The notes beneath the pieces were generated by a model that saw only the letters and a list, made by a program, of their open reading frames with translations, had not been told where the DNA came from and did no database searches. From an uncultured Clavibacter sp. (GTDB taxonomy: Bacteria; Actinomycetota; Actinomycetes; Nanopelagicales; Nanopelagicaceae), in NCBI GenBank assembly GCA_937883945.1, contig CAKZXY010000049.1:1-39240 (forward strand): a stretch of 39,240 nucleotides of DNA, read 5' to 3'. Below, one piece after another: positions 17,832 to 26,001 of the stretch (within the stretch, counting starts at the first letter, position 1; every line of letters starts with the position of its first letter). A program made the position numbers and the translations under genes.

Positions 17832-19614
17832 TGGCAGTGAGCTTTACTTAAGCTCAAGCTCTCCCAAGTTAGGGCAGAGAGTTACCTTTAATTTTCGAGC
17901 TGGCTCTAATTTCCCAATCGAACAAGCAATATTAAGGCTTTATCACGATGGGGAACCACGTTTCTTTCCAATGAAGCGAAGCCTTATAAAGGGTGAGCAA
18001 TGGTGGCAGGTTAAAGTTGAGATAAGAAATTTGAAAACTCCATATCGATTCTTAATCGTTAATGGTGATAACTACTCCTGGCTTAATGCTCGTGGATTTC
18101 AAAGCCATGATGTAACCAGCACCAATGACTTTCAATTGCTTGCAACACCAGCTTTTCCAAATTGGATTAGAAGCGCAGTTTTTTATCAAATCTTTCCTGA
18201 TAGATTTGCAACATCAGGTAAGTACCAGCACTTAAAGCCCGAAAAATTCATTTCAAGGCCTTGGGATCAACTTCCTAACGGACGAGATAAGAGCACTGGG
18301 GTGGAATTCTTTGGCGGAGATCTCGATGGGGTCTCTCAGCGCCTAGATCACTTGAAGGAATTAGGAATTAATGGAATTTATTTCACGCCAATATTCCCGG
18401 CTGGCTCCACCCATAGATATGACGCAAGTTCATTTGATGAAGTTGATCCACTTCTTGGAGGCGATGCTGCGCTATTGCGCCTAGCAAAGAAGGCAAAGAG
18501 TTCCGGTATTTACCTGATGGGGGATTTAACAACTAATCATTGCGGCAGAGAGCACTCTTGGCTGCAAAGATCTTTGAAGTCCAAGAAGGCTAAGGAGCGA
18601 GAGTTTTTCTATTGGGATAAATCGGTAAAGCATGGATATGAGGGCTGGTGGGGACTTGCCTCTCTCCCAAAGTTAAATTACAACTCGAAGAAACTTCGCG
18701 AGATTATGTATGAAGGAGAGAATTCGATCGTTAAGAAGTGGCTTAAAAAACCTTACAGCCTCTCTGGTTGGCGCATAGATGTTGGCAATATGACTGGTCG
18801 CTACAAAGGAGAAGACATCAATCGTGAGGTCATTACTGGCGTGAGAAAAGCACTGCAGGAGAGCAACAGCCAAGCCTGGTTAGTGGCAGAAAATGCCGAC
18901 CATTTCCCTAGCGACTTAGATGGTTTTGGATGGCATGGAACTATGAATTACAACGGATTTATGCGTCCTATCTGGGGTTGGCTAAGCAATAAAGCTCAAG
19001 TTGAAAAAGCTTTCTTTGGAGTTCCAGTATCAATTCCTCGTTTTACTGCTGGCGAGATGGTTTCTGCTATGAAAGAGTTTTCTTCAACCATTCCTTGGCG
19101 AAACTTTGTCTCCTCAATGCTCCTACTAGATTCACATGACACAGCAAGATTTAGAAATGTTGTAGGAACAGATCCCATGCGTCACATTGCAGGAATGGGA
19201 CTCCTACTTACCTATCCTGGAGTTCCTTCAATTTATGCGGGAGATGAATTAGGAGTGGAAGGTCAGTGGGGAGAAGATGGCCGCAGAACTATAGATTGGA
19301 GTGAGCAGAGCTGGGATCATGATTTTCTAAGTGAAGTAAAGAAGCTCATTAAAATTAGACGCCAATCTCACGCCTTAGCTCAAGGAGGGCTGCGTTGGAT
19401 TTTGATTGAAGATGATCTCTTGGCCTTTGAAAGAGAGTCTAAGCAGGAAAAAATTTTAGTGGTTGTGAGTCGAACTGCTCAGAAGGTCAAAATTGAAGGG
19501 ATCACGGAAGTTAAACAGCGCCTCTATGGCCCCGAATTGAAAGGCCTGACTTATAAATCTGATACTTCCTCTCTCGGTATCTATCGACTCTCTTATTCAA
19601 GATCGCAGCGCTAA
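17791..19614 (+). CDS. Cytoplasmic GH13 neopullulanase / cyclomaltodextrinase-like enzyme
   Basis: This 607-residue protein has no signal peptide. An N-terminal beta-sandwich (about residues 1-115, CBM34/N-domain-like) precedes the barrel, as in neopullulanase, maltogenic amylase and cyclomaltodextrinase. Catalytic residues are visible: D330 in 'GWRIDVGNMTGRY', E367 in 'LVAENADHF', D450 in 'LDSHDTARF'. 'AVFYQIFPDRFA' and 'GWWGLASLPKLN' are typical of this subfamily. It probably hydrolyses imported maltodextrins or cyclodextrins in the cytosol. The start ATG 17791 follows a strong AAAGGAGGG (17778-17786) inside the previous gene, which decides it over an upstream in-frame start at 17770. It is the last gene of the operon, ending 28 bases before phr. 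Confidence 0.92.
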   Translation: MSSQNSLSILPHHDGSELYLSSSSPKLGQRVTFNFRAGSNFPIEQAILRLYHDGEPRFFPMKRSLIKGEQWWQVKVEIRNLKTPYRFLIVNGDNYSWLNARGFQSHDVTSTNDFQLLATPAFPNWIRSAVFYQIFPDRFATSGKYQHLKPEKFISRPWDQLPNGRDKSTGVEFFGGDLDGVSQRLDHLKELGINGIYFTPIFPAGSTHRYDASSFDEVDPLLGGDAALLRLAKKAKSSGIYLMGDLTTNHCGREHSWLQRSLKSKKAKEREFFYWDKSVKHGYEGWWGLASLPKLNYNSKKLREIMYEGENSIVKKWLKKPYSLSGWRIDVGNMTGRYKGEDINREVITGVRKALQESNSQAWLVAENADHFPSDLDGFGWHGTMNYNGFMRPIWGWLSNKAQVEKAFFGVPVSIPRFTAGEMVSAMKEFSSTIPWRNFVSSMLLLDSHDTARFRNVVGTDPMRHIAGMGLLLTYPGVPSIYAGDELGVEGQWGEDGRRTIDWSEQSWDHDFLSEVKKLIKIRRQSHALAQGGLRWILIEDDLLAFERESKQEKILVVVSRTAQKVKIEGITEVKQRLYGPELKGLTYKSDTSSLGIYRLSYSRSQR

Positions 19615-19642
19615 ATCTGCAATCTAGTGGTTGAATCACGCC

Positions 19643-20998
19643 ATGAGTAAGCGCTCTATATTCTGGTTTCGTAGGGACTTAAGGCTTTCAGATAATCCTG
19701 CTCTTCTAGCCTGCCTTGATGAAGCAGATGAAGTTATCCCGCTATTTATTTTAGATGATGAAATCTCAGAGCGAGCTGGCGAGCATCGCAGGGCTTTTCT
19801 TGCTAATTCACTAACGGCTTTAAATAAGTCTCTTGGAGGGGCTCTCCATGTGATTAGTGGAAATCCTGTGGAAGTTCTATCGAATTTAATGAAGCGATAT
19901 GAAACTACTTCAATTCACTCTGCTTTTCCTTTTGCTCCTTATGGAAATGCAAGAGATGAAGAACTAAGCAGTGCAGGGATAAAATTAGAACAACTTGGAT
20001 CGGCCTACGCTGTTGCTCCAGGAAGAGTTCTCAAAGGGGATGCAACGCCATATAAGGTCTACACACCTTTTTATCGAGCATGGCTAGCGCATGGCTGGCG
20101 CGCTCCAGTTGCTGCTCCTAAAAATCCAAATTGGGTTACACCTAAGAAAAGCGACCAGAATATTCCAAATTGGAAAGCCCCTGATGGAATTGCCTTGCAA
20201 GAATCTGGTGAGGCAGTGGCGCTCTTAAGATTCAAGAAGTTCCTAAAGGAGTCAGCTGAAGATTATGGGGATAATCGAAATATTCCAGGCATAGAAGGAA
20301 CAAGTAAATTAAGTCCTCATCTTCGCTGGGGAGAGATTCATCCTAGAACTATCCTTGCCTCTCTTGGTCAATCAAAAGGCCATGAGGTTTATCGCAAAGA
20401 GATAGCTTGGCGCGAGTTTTATGCTGATGTACTTCACAACAATCCCCACACTAGTCGTGATTACTACGACCCCAAATACAAAAAAATGCGTTATGAAAAA
20501 CCCGGAAAGGCCTTTGAAGCCTGGACTAGTGGAAAAACTGGCTATCCATTTGTTGATGCAGCAATGCGCCAATTAGTTAAAGAAGGATGGATGCATAACC
20601 GAACTCGCATGGTGGTTGCCTCATTCCTAGTTAAAGACCTTCATATTGAGTGGCAACACGGCGCTAATTTCTTTATGAAATACCTAATTGATAATGATGT
20701 CGCCTCAAATTCACATGGCTGGCAATGGACGGCGGGCTGCGGCACCGATGCCTCGCCGTATTACCGTGTCTTTAACCCAATTGAGCAGGGAAGAAGATTT
20801 GATCCCGAAGGAATTTATATTAAGAAATATGTCCCAGAGCTATCTCACCTAACGGGCAACGATCTTCATGAGCCCTGGGAGTCTGAGGATGGATATAAAA
20901 ATAGCTATCCAAAACGCATAGTTGATCATGCAGCAGAAAGGCTTGAGTCACTTGCACGCTTAGAGGAAATCAAAGCAGCTAAGCCACTCAAGCCTTAA
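19643..20998 (+). CDS. phr: Deoxyribodipyrimidine photolyase (class I CPD photolyase/cryptochrome family)
   Basis: This light-driven FAD enzyme splits UV-induced cyclobutane pyrimidine dimers. The 451 residues are normal for the family. The N-terminal alpha/beta antenna domain starts 'SIFWFRRDLRLSDNPAL', and the C-terminal FAD domain holds 'LSPHLRWGEIHPR', 'EIAWREFYADVL', 'YPFVDAAMRQL..GWMHNR' and 'NDVASNSHGWQWTAG..GTDASPYYRVFNP'. The tryptophans and asparagine around FAD look intact, so repair activity is more likely than a pure cryptochrome. The ATG at 19643 has TTGAAT six bases upstream; a TTG at 19631 is less likely. Its stop is three bases from the convergent homospermidine synthase stop. 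It fits an organism exposed to sunlight. Confidence 0.96.
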   Translation: MSKRSIFWFRRDLRLSDNPALLACLDEADEVIPLFILDDEISERAGEHRRAFLANSLTALNKSLGGALHVISGNPVEVLSNLMKRYETTSIHSAFPFAPYGNARDEELSSAGIKLEQLGSAYAVAPGRVLKGDATPYKVYTPFYRAWLAHGWRAPVAAPKNPNWVTPKKSDQNIPNWKAPDGIALQESGEAVALLRFKKFLKESAEDYGDNRNIPGIEGTSKLSPHLRWGEIHPRTILASLGQSKGHEVYRKEIAWREFYADVLHNNPHTSRDYYDPKYKKMRYEKPGKAFEAWTSGKTGYPFVDAAMRQLVKEGWMHNRTRMVVASFLVKDLHIEWQHGANFFMKYLIDNDVASNSHGWQWTAGCGTDASPYYRVFNPIEQGRRFDPEGIYIKKYVPELSHLTGNDLHEPWESEDGYKNSYPKRIVDHAAERLESLARLEEIKAAKPLKP

Positions 20999-21001
20999 TT
21001 A

Positions 21002-22435
21002 CTAAACCAGGAAGTTAGAGAACTGCCAAGGATCGCTACTATCAACTTTCTTGCCATTCCAACCTTCAAATAAATCTTTTCGATTCATCAAAGGATCCCA
21101 AGCGCTAGCCTCGGAATGAATTCCACCCCAGTACTTCTCGGCATAGCCAAGTACTTCTCGCCATGGAAGTTCATCAGGAACAAGTAAGCCTTTATCAGGA
21201 TTTTTCATCGCCCAAGCAACAGCTGCATAAACTGCAGAGGCAACTTGAACTGTTGTTGCTGATTGATCAGGAATCAACTTTCTTGAGTCATGGATGTTAA
21301 GCAGCGATCCAGTCCACCAAGCTTTATAGGGATGGCCCATCAGTAATACCCCTAGACGATCATCGCCATCTGTAATCTCATCATTCATTATTCTTTGATT
21401 CTTATGAAGATCCCAAGAGCGCATCTCAAGTTCTTTCATGGAGGCAATAGCTTCATTTGTGGGGCAGTAGGCATAGTGAACTGTTGGGCGATAAAGAGCC
21501 TTGGATCCATCCCAAACAGTTAAGTGATCTGAGATTGTAAATGCCTCGCCATGGCGAATTACCATGCCATGTATTTCAAAATTTGGCACCCAGGAGCGAA
21601 CCCAAGTTGTTGCTCCAGGTTGTGCAATTGCAATCTGATTCTTTGGTCCGCTTTGATGTTCATAGGCATTTAAAGGAAGTGTTTTTTCGTGAGTTCCCCA
21701 ACCTAGTTCTGCTGGAGCAATACCCTCTTCATAAAAACCTTCAACTGACCAAGTATTAACAAATTCGCCCCATTGCTTAGGCTTGTTAGTGACTTGAGTA
21801 TCACGCTCAGAGATATGAATTACTTTAACTCCAAGCAGGTGAGCAAGATCGTTATAACGCTCATCAGTTAGGGCGCTTTCTACCCCTGCTGCTGCCTTTG
21901 ACTCTTTAAGGGCAAGGGTTGCAATATCAACCATAGATTTCTTTACTAAGTGGGAGACAAGTCCAGGATTTGCGCCATGTTCAACAATGGCGGTTGCGCC
22001 AACTTTCTTCCACTTTGATTTCATCTCACGCATACTCATATGGCGGTGGTAAAGAGTTCTCTCTAGCGGATGTTTATTTGCTCCTCCCTCATAAGGATCC
22101 CACTGCTCAATTGAGGTGTTTAGGTAGAGAACTCCATTGTCATGGCACCAATTTAGAATTGTATTGGCATCAATATTCCATGCTAAATCAAGGAGAAAAT
22201 CTCCGGCACTTAAATACTTTTTTAACTGACTATCAAGATTATCTTGAGTTATCTGATCTTGGATATAAGTAGCGCCTTTATCTAGCGCACCTTTTACTCT
22301 CAAGCGATTATCTCGCTGATCCATAATGGTGATTTGCTTTGCATCAACTAGATGCTCGATTAGAAGGGGTAATACTGATTGGGATACTGATCCTGCTCCC
22401 AGGATTAGAACTTTATTGTTGAACTTCTCTGCCAA
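21002..22435 (-). CDS. hss: Homospermidine synthase
   Basis: This 477-residue protein belongs to the saccharopine-dehydrogenase-like bacterial homospermidine synthase family, which is usually the same length. It uses NAD to make sym-homospermidine from putrescine or from putrescine plus spermidine. Visible marks are the Rossmann 'VLILGAGSVSQSVLPLL' at residues 9-25, 'LLDLAWNIDANTILNWCHDN' (about 82-101), 'YLNTSIEQWDPY' and 'VEHGANPGLVSHLVKK'. The start is an unusual TTG at 22435, supported by GGAGG eight bases upstream (22444-22448, minus strand). No other polyamine genes are adjacent, so the putrescine source is elsewhere. The N-terminal NAD domain resembles that of the gene at 26001-27227. 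Confidence 0.9.
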   Translation of the reverse strand: MAEKFNNKVLILGAGSVSQSVLPLLIEHLVDAKQITIMDQRDNRLRVKGALDKGATYIQDQITQDNLDSQLKKYLSAGDFLLDLAWNIDANTILNWCHDNGVLYLNTSIEQWDPYEGGANKHPLERTLYHRHMSMREMKSKWKKVGATAIVEHGANPGLVSHLVKKSMVDIATLALKESKAAAGVESALTDERYNDLAHLLGVKVIHISERDTQVTNKPKQWGEFVNTWSVEGFYEEGIAPAELGWGTHEKTLPLNAYEHQSGPKNQIAIAQPGATTWVRSWVPNFEIHGMVIRHGEAFTISDHLTVWDGSKALYRPTVHYAYCPTNEAIASMKELEMRSWDLHKNQRIMNDEITDGDDRLGVLLMGHPYKAWWTGSLLNIHDSRKLIPDQSATTVQVASAVYAAVAWAMKNPDKGLLVPDELPWREVLGYAEKYWGGIHSEASAWDPLMNRKDLFEGWNGKKVDSSDPWQFSNFLV

Positions 22436-22482
22436 TTAGGGAACCTCCGTTGCTAGGGCTTGTGAATCTCACCTCTTGTTGT

Positions 22483-22499
22483 TAAGCCTTTAGGGCTTA
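22483..22499 (-). terminator. Weak hairpin between the GGDEF gene and hss
   Basis: TAAGCC (22483-22488) and GGCTTA (22494-22499) form a six-base stem with a five-base loop about 30 bases after the GGDEF stop. There is no T run, so it is a weak terminator at best. Confidence 0.25.
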
Positions 22500-22529
22500 C
22501 TTGGTTGGATGTTTCTGACCTGGCGAAAT

Positions 22530-23945
22530 TTACAACCTAGAGCCAGATGTGCCTAATTGGTTATGCCAGGAGACCACGCCAAGTTTTGATCTCTTTGCTT
22601 CATACATCGCCTCATCAGCTCTTCGAAGGAGTTGCTCTGCAGCGCTTGAGCCCGGCTCATTACTTGCCTCACCGATTGAAACATCTAGGCAGATTTCATT
22701 TGAGTTAATATGGAATGGATAGGTAAGAGTTGCCTTTAGAGCCCTTGCCACCTCTATCCCATCACTTCCTGGAATGAGGGCGCCAAACTCATCCCCGCCT
22801 AAGCGAGCTAGCAGAGCATCTGAGGGCATAACTCTTTGGAATCGGATAGCTACCTGCTTAAGGAGTTGGTCGCCAATTCCATGCCCCAGGCTGTCATTGA
22901 CTGCCTTAAATCCATCTAAATCAAGAATCAATAGCGAGCCAGGACTTTTAAGAAATTCTTGGCAATCAACCATGAATCTGCGTCGATTGGCAAGGCCAGT
23001 TAGCTCATCTGTCCTTGCCAGAATCTGTTCATTACTCATGTTGCGAGCATCATTGATAGCAACGCCCATGCGTAGAAAAGATAGCGCGATAGTTACAAAG
23101 GCGGGAAGGATTAAAAACCGGGGGATATAAGAGGGCTGCAGAACTGCAATTGCAAGAAGGGTAGAGCTTCCAAGGAGAGCAATTGTTGCAACTGCGGGAT
23201 TAAAGCTTCTAGGGGCCTGCTCCTCATTATTTGCAAACCAAAATGCCTCAGAGAGAAGTATAAAACTTATCAACCAGCCAACATCAGTTAGAGATCCAAA
23301 TTCATATTCGCCTAGATAGGATTGATAGAGAAAGTAGAAGTCAGAGAGAAAAAAAGTAGTTGCTCCAATGAGAAGTAAGCTATTTCGCCAGCTTATTCTC
23401 TGTCTCAAAACCAAGAGAAGAACTAAAACTAAAATGACGATATCTCCTACTGGATAGAGAATAGCTAGGAATACCTCAAAGATACTTCCCTCAATAGTTG
23501 TCATTGCTGGTCTTACTAAAAGCGCAGTTAATATCGTGGTGTATCCAATTGCGATAATTGAAGTATCTAGTAACTCTAGGGATTTACTCGTGGCCTTGAA
23601 ACGAATTGCTCTAGTGAGGCCAAATATTGCCAGTGGATAAAAGAGTGCATAGAGGCTCTGAGCCAAAACATCAAGATTAAGTAGCGTCTTAATCTCAAAG
23701 AAAGAGTCGAGCGATGAAGTTATCGACCCAGCGCTCCAGGAGATGATTGCGCCGATAACTCCAGCCCTGCCAAATGGATCATCAAGGATTGGTGATAGGG
23801 CAATTGAGGCAGCAGCAAGAAGCGCTACTAGATTAAATAGGACCAGGTCATACTCCCACCTAGCATCTGAATTGTTCCTGAGAAATAGGTAGGTGATTAG
23901 AGTTGCGATGGCAAGGGGGCGGAAAAGGAGATAGATTTTCATCAT
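22530..23945 (-). CDS. Membrane-bound GGDEF domain protein (probable diguanylate cyclase)
   Basis: The protein has 471 residues. The first 285 or so hold about eight to ten hydrophobic helices forming an integral sensory module without a recognisable known domain. The C-terminal part is a GGDEF domain that makes cyclic di-GMP from two GTP. It has 'DELTGLANRRRFMVD', 'LLILDLDGFKAVNDSLGHGI' and an intact 'RLGGDEFGAL' near residue 382. There is no obvious RxxD inhibitory site five residues before GGDEF and no EAL domain. Two adjacent ATG codons start the frame (23945 and 23942); TACCTT (23949-23954) lies six bases before the second, favouring 23942 as a leaderless start. It is divergent from the Rieske gene by about 23 bases. 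Confidence 0.93.
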   Translation of the reverse strand: MMKIYLLFRPLAIATLITYLFLRNNSDARWEYDLVLFNLVALLAAASIALSPILDDPFGRAGVIGAIISWSAGSITSSLDSFFEIKTLLNLDVLAQSLYALFYPLAIFGLTRAIRFKATSKSLELLDTSIIAIGYTTILTALLVRPAMTTIEGSIFEVFLAILYPVGDIVILVLVLLLVLRQRISWRNSLLLIGATTFFLSDFYFLYQSYLGEYEFGSLTDVGWLISFILLSEAFWFANNEEQAPRSFNPAVATIALLGSSTLLAIAVLQPSYIPRFLILPAFVTIALSFLRMGVAINDARNMSNEQILARTDELTGLANRRRFMVDCQEFLKSPGSLLILDLDGFKAVNDSLGHGIGDQLLKQVAIRFQRVMPSDALLARLGGDEFGALIPGSDGIEVARALKATLTYPFHINSNEICLDVSIGEASNEPGSSAAEQLLRRADEAMYEAKRSKLGVVSWHNQLGTSGSRL

Positions 23946-23968
23946 CTAAAGGTATTAAAGGGGAGAGA

Positions 23969-24394
23969 ATGGATAGCGAAAAAAATGTATCAAGACGGGC
24001 AGTACTTTGTGGTCTTGCTGTTTTGACGCTTGGTTTAATACCTGAAAATGCTATTGCTGCAAGTGGTGTCAAGATGCTAGCGAATGGAAAAGTCGAGGTC
24101 CTCTTAGCCAAAAATCCTGCCTTGAAAAAAGTTGGCGGAGTAGTTCAATTCACCAACAATCAAGGCATAGATATTGCGCTAGTAAGAACTGGAAAAGGCA
24201 GCACTGCTTATAAGGCTTTAAACCTAGCTTGTACCCATCAAGGTTATCCCTTAAGAAAAGATGGAAATAAGTGGGTATGTGATAATCACTTAGCAAATTT
24301 TTCCATTACTGGCGATGTTACTAAGGGACCTGCAGAGAGTCCACTACAGAATATTGCGCTGAAAGTGACTAAAACAAAAGTTACGGTTGGCTAA
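23969..24394 (+). CDS. Exported Rieske [2Fe-2S] protein
   Basis: This is a 141-residue redox protein. A twin-arginine-type leader, 'SRRAVLCGLAVLTLGLIP' with RR at 9-10, ends near 'AIA' at residue 30, so Tat export of the folded protein is likely. The cluster ligands are C88 and H90 ('ACTHQGY') and C104 and H107 ('CDNH'). The two extra cysteines that form the disulfide in cytochrome bc1 Rieske proteins are missing (Tyr93 in CTHQGY; Asn106 in CDNH), so it is of the disulfide-free type. The start ATG 23969 follows GGGGAGAG; an upstream frame from 23903 runs antisense to the GGDEF gene. No bc1, oxygenase or arsenite oxidase partner is adjacent, so its electron partner is unknown. Confidence 0.85.
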   Translation: MDSEKNVSRRAVLCGLAVLTLGLIPENAIAASGVKMLANGKVEVLLAKNPALKKVGGVVQFTNNQGIDIALVRTGKGSTAYKALNLACTHQGYPLRKDGNKWVCDNHLANFSITGDVTKGPAESPLQNIALKVTKTKVTVG

Positions 24395-24402
24395 CCAAAA
24401 CT

Positions 24403-25101
24403 CTATAAACCAGGCTTACAGGCCTGCTTTCTATTTTGGAGAGTTGACTTAACTTCAGCCTTTGTATTTTCAACAGTCTGCAGAACATTTACCTTTCGCT
24501 TCTCTGCCTTTTCAACCTCACCTATCTTGTCGCGAAGGCTGGCAGCTGATCGTTCAAAGTTCTTTGCAGCAAGTTCATAACTCCGTGCAGCCTTAGTCCA
24601 AGTAGAAGCGTTAGTTGTGTATTGCTTTCCAGCAGTAGTGGTTGCGCCAACTTTTGTTGCGTTATCAGTATTAGCTTTAGCTTCTAATAGCGCAGATGCT
24701 TGCTTGACCTTGGCATCAGCGGCTTTCTGATCAAAAACTTTGGCCTCTGCTTCATCGGTAGGAGCGGCAGCCTTAAGGGCTGCAATTTCAGTATCGAGCA
24801 TTGTTGCTGCCTGAGCAGCAGTCTCAGTGATTGTTACTAATCGAGCGCTTGACTCAAGATAGAGCTTATTTGAATCAATACATCCAACCCAAACCCAAGT
24901 TAACTTTGCATTCTTGACGGTTGGATTCTTGGTACAGACATATCCATCTCCGCCAATTTTGGTCTTTGCATTAGCTTTTGTGCAAGCGGCTCCAGCTTTG
25001 TTAGCAGCCTCTGCCGGAATTACAGCGGTAGTTGCCATTAGTAGGGAGGTTGCAGCAAATAGGGTTGCGCCTCGTCCAAGTTGCTTTAGTGAGTTACGCA
25101 C
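24403..25101 (-). CDS. Secreted alanine/lysine-rich coiled-coil protein of unknown function
   Basis: This 232-residue protein is not assignable to a characterised family. Residues 1-33 are a signal peptide ending 'AEAA'. A short cysteine module follows (about 34-75): 'AGAACTKANAKTKIGGDGYV' then 'CTKNP' and 'KLTWVWVGC', with three or four cysteines. It resembles the small 'KxYxCxKxGKKLVW' modules common in secreted actinobacterial proteins. The rest (about 80-225) is highly charged and alanine-rich, 'TAAQAATMLDTEIAALKAAA' style, and should form a long coiled coil. GTG start with AAGGAG eight bases upstream (25109-25114, minus strand). It faces the Rieske gene tail to tail at eight bases. A cell-surface or envelope role is inference. 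Confidence 0.75.
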   Translation of the reverse strand: MRNSLKQLGRGATLFAATSLLMATTAVIPAEAANKAGAACTKANAKTKIGGDGYVCTKNPTVKNAKLTWVWVGCIDSNKLYLESSARLVTITETAAQAATMLDTEIAALKAAAPTDEAEAKVFDQKAADAKVKQASALLEAKANTDNATKVGATTTAGKQYTTNASTWTKAARSYELAAKNFERSAASLRDKIGEVEKAEKRKVNVLQTVENTKAEVKSTLQNRKQACKPGL

Positions 25102-25218
25102 AATTATTCTCCTTAAAAAGTAAGTGACCTATATGGAACTATCTTAAAGGGGGAAGTCTGTTTTTTTGGTGAGGGAAATGCGCAAAGTTCTAGAGAATTT
25201 ACTGAGAAGTTAGGGAAA

Positions 25219-26001
25219 TTACTTCTTTCTCCCTCGACGAGAGCCCAGATTCATTCCTAGTTTTCTAACCCAAGGCCTTGGAGCATATCGAGCCAGCTTT
25301 GCGATTACTTGATACTGCCTTCCTGGGATACAGAGAACTTTTCCAGCTTGAGCAGAATTCCATGCATCTTCAGCAACTCTTTCAGAGGTGAGCCAGAGCC
25401 AATTGGGCAAACCATTCATCTTCATGTTGCCTCTTTGGTGAAATTCTGTTCTGGTGTAACCGGGTGCTAGGGCTAGTACTTTTACATTGCTACCCAAAAG
25501 TTCAGTGTGAAGGGACTCGGTTAACACTGTTAGGTAGGACTTAGCTGCGCTATATGTTCCACTGGCAATCCAGCCAGCAATACTTGAGACATTAATTATT
25601 ACTCCACTATTTCGCGCCTTCATGATGGGCAATATGGCATGCATTAAACGCATTGGCGCGGTTACTAAAACATCAAGTAGAGCAATCTCATCTGAAATCT
25701 CACTAACTAAAAAGCTCTTCTTTATTCCAAAGCCAGCATTATTAATTAATACTTCAACTGGCCTTGAAGTATTTTGCAGGCGTAGCTCAACTCGCCTGAT
25801 ATCTTCATCGCGACTTAGATCAGCAACTAAAACTTCCACCTCAATGCCGAAGTTCTCTCTCCATTTAATAGCATTTTGATTTAATCGCTCTAAATCACGA
25901 GCAACAATTACTAGATCATGGCCTTTTTTTGCTAGTAGCTCAGCAAAGGAGGCGCCAATACCTGCTGTGGCGCCAGTTATTAAAGCGATGGGCTTTGACA
26001 T
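25219..26001 (-). CDS. Short-chain dehydrogenase/reductase (SDR)
   Basis: This 260-residue classical SDR is an NAD(P)-dependent oxidoreductase. The cofactor motif 'TGATAGIG' is at residues 9-16, 'NNAG' at 87-90, and the catalytic Ser139/140, Tyr150 and Lys154 lie in 'INVSSIAGWIASGTYSAAK'. Arg36 in 'VARDLERL' suggests NADP preference. The C-terminus is basic ('GSRRGRKK'). The ATG shares one base with the upstream stop (TAATG), so it is coupled to the saccharopine dehydrogenase-like gene. Substrate is not deducible; the coupling suggests a carbonyl made or used in the same pathway. Confidence 0.9.
   Translation of the reverse strand: MSKPIALITGATAGIGASFAELLAKKGHDLVIVARDLERLNQNAIKWRENFGIEVEVLVADLSRDEDIRRVELRLQNTSRPVEVLINNAGFGIKKSFLVSEISDEIALLDVLVTAPMRLMHAILPIMKARNSGVIINVSSIAGWIASGTYSAAKSYLTVLTESLHTELLGSNVKVLALAPGYTRTEFHQRGNMKMNGLPNWLWLTSERVAEDAWNSAQAGKVLCIPGRQYQVIAKLARYAPRPWVRKLGMNLGSRRGRKK

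Noticed and set aside
22774-23130. 118-codon plus-strand frame inside the GGDEF gene
   Set aside because: It is antisense to the conserved GGDEF domain and its product is basic and unpatterned.
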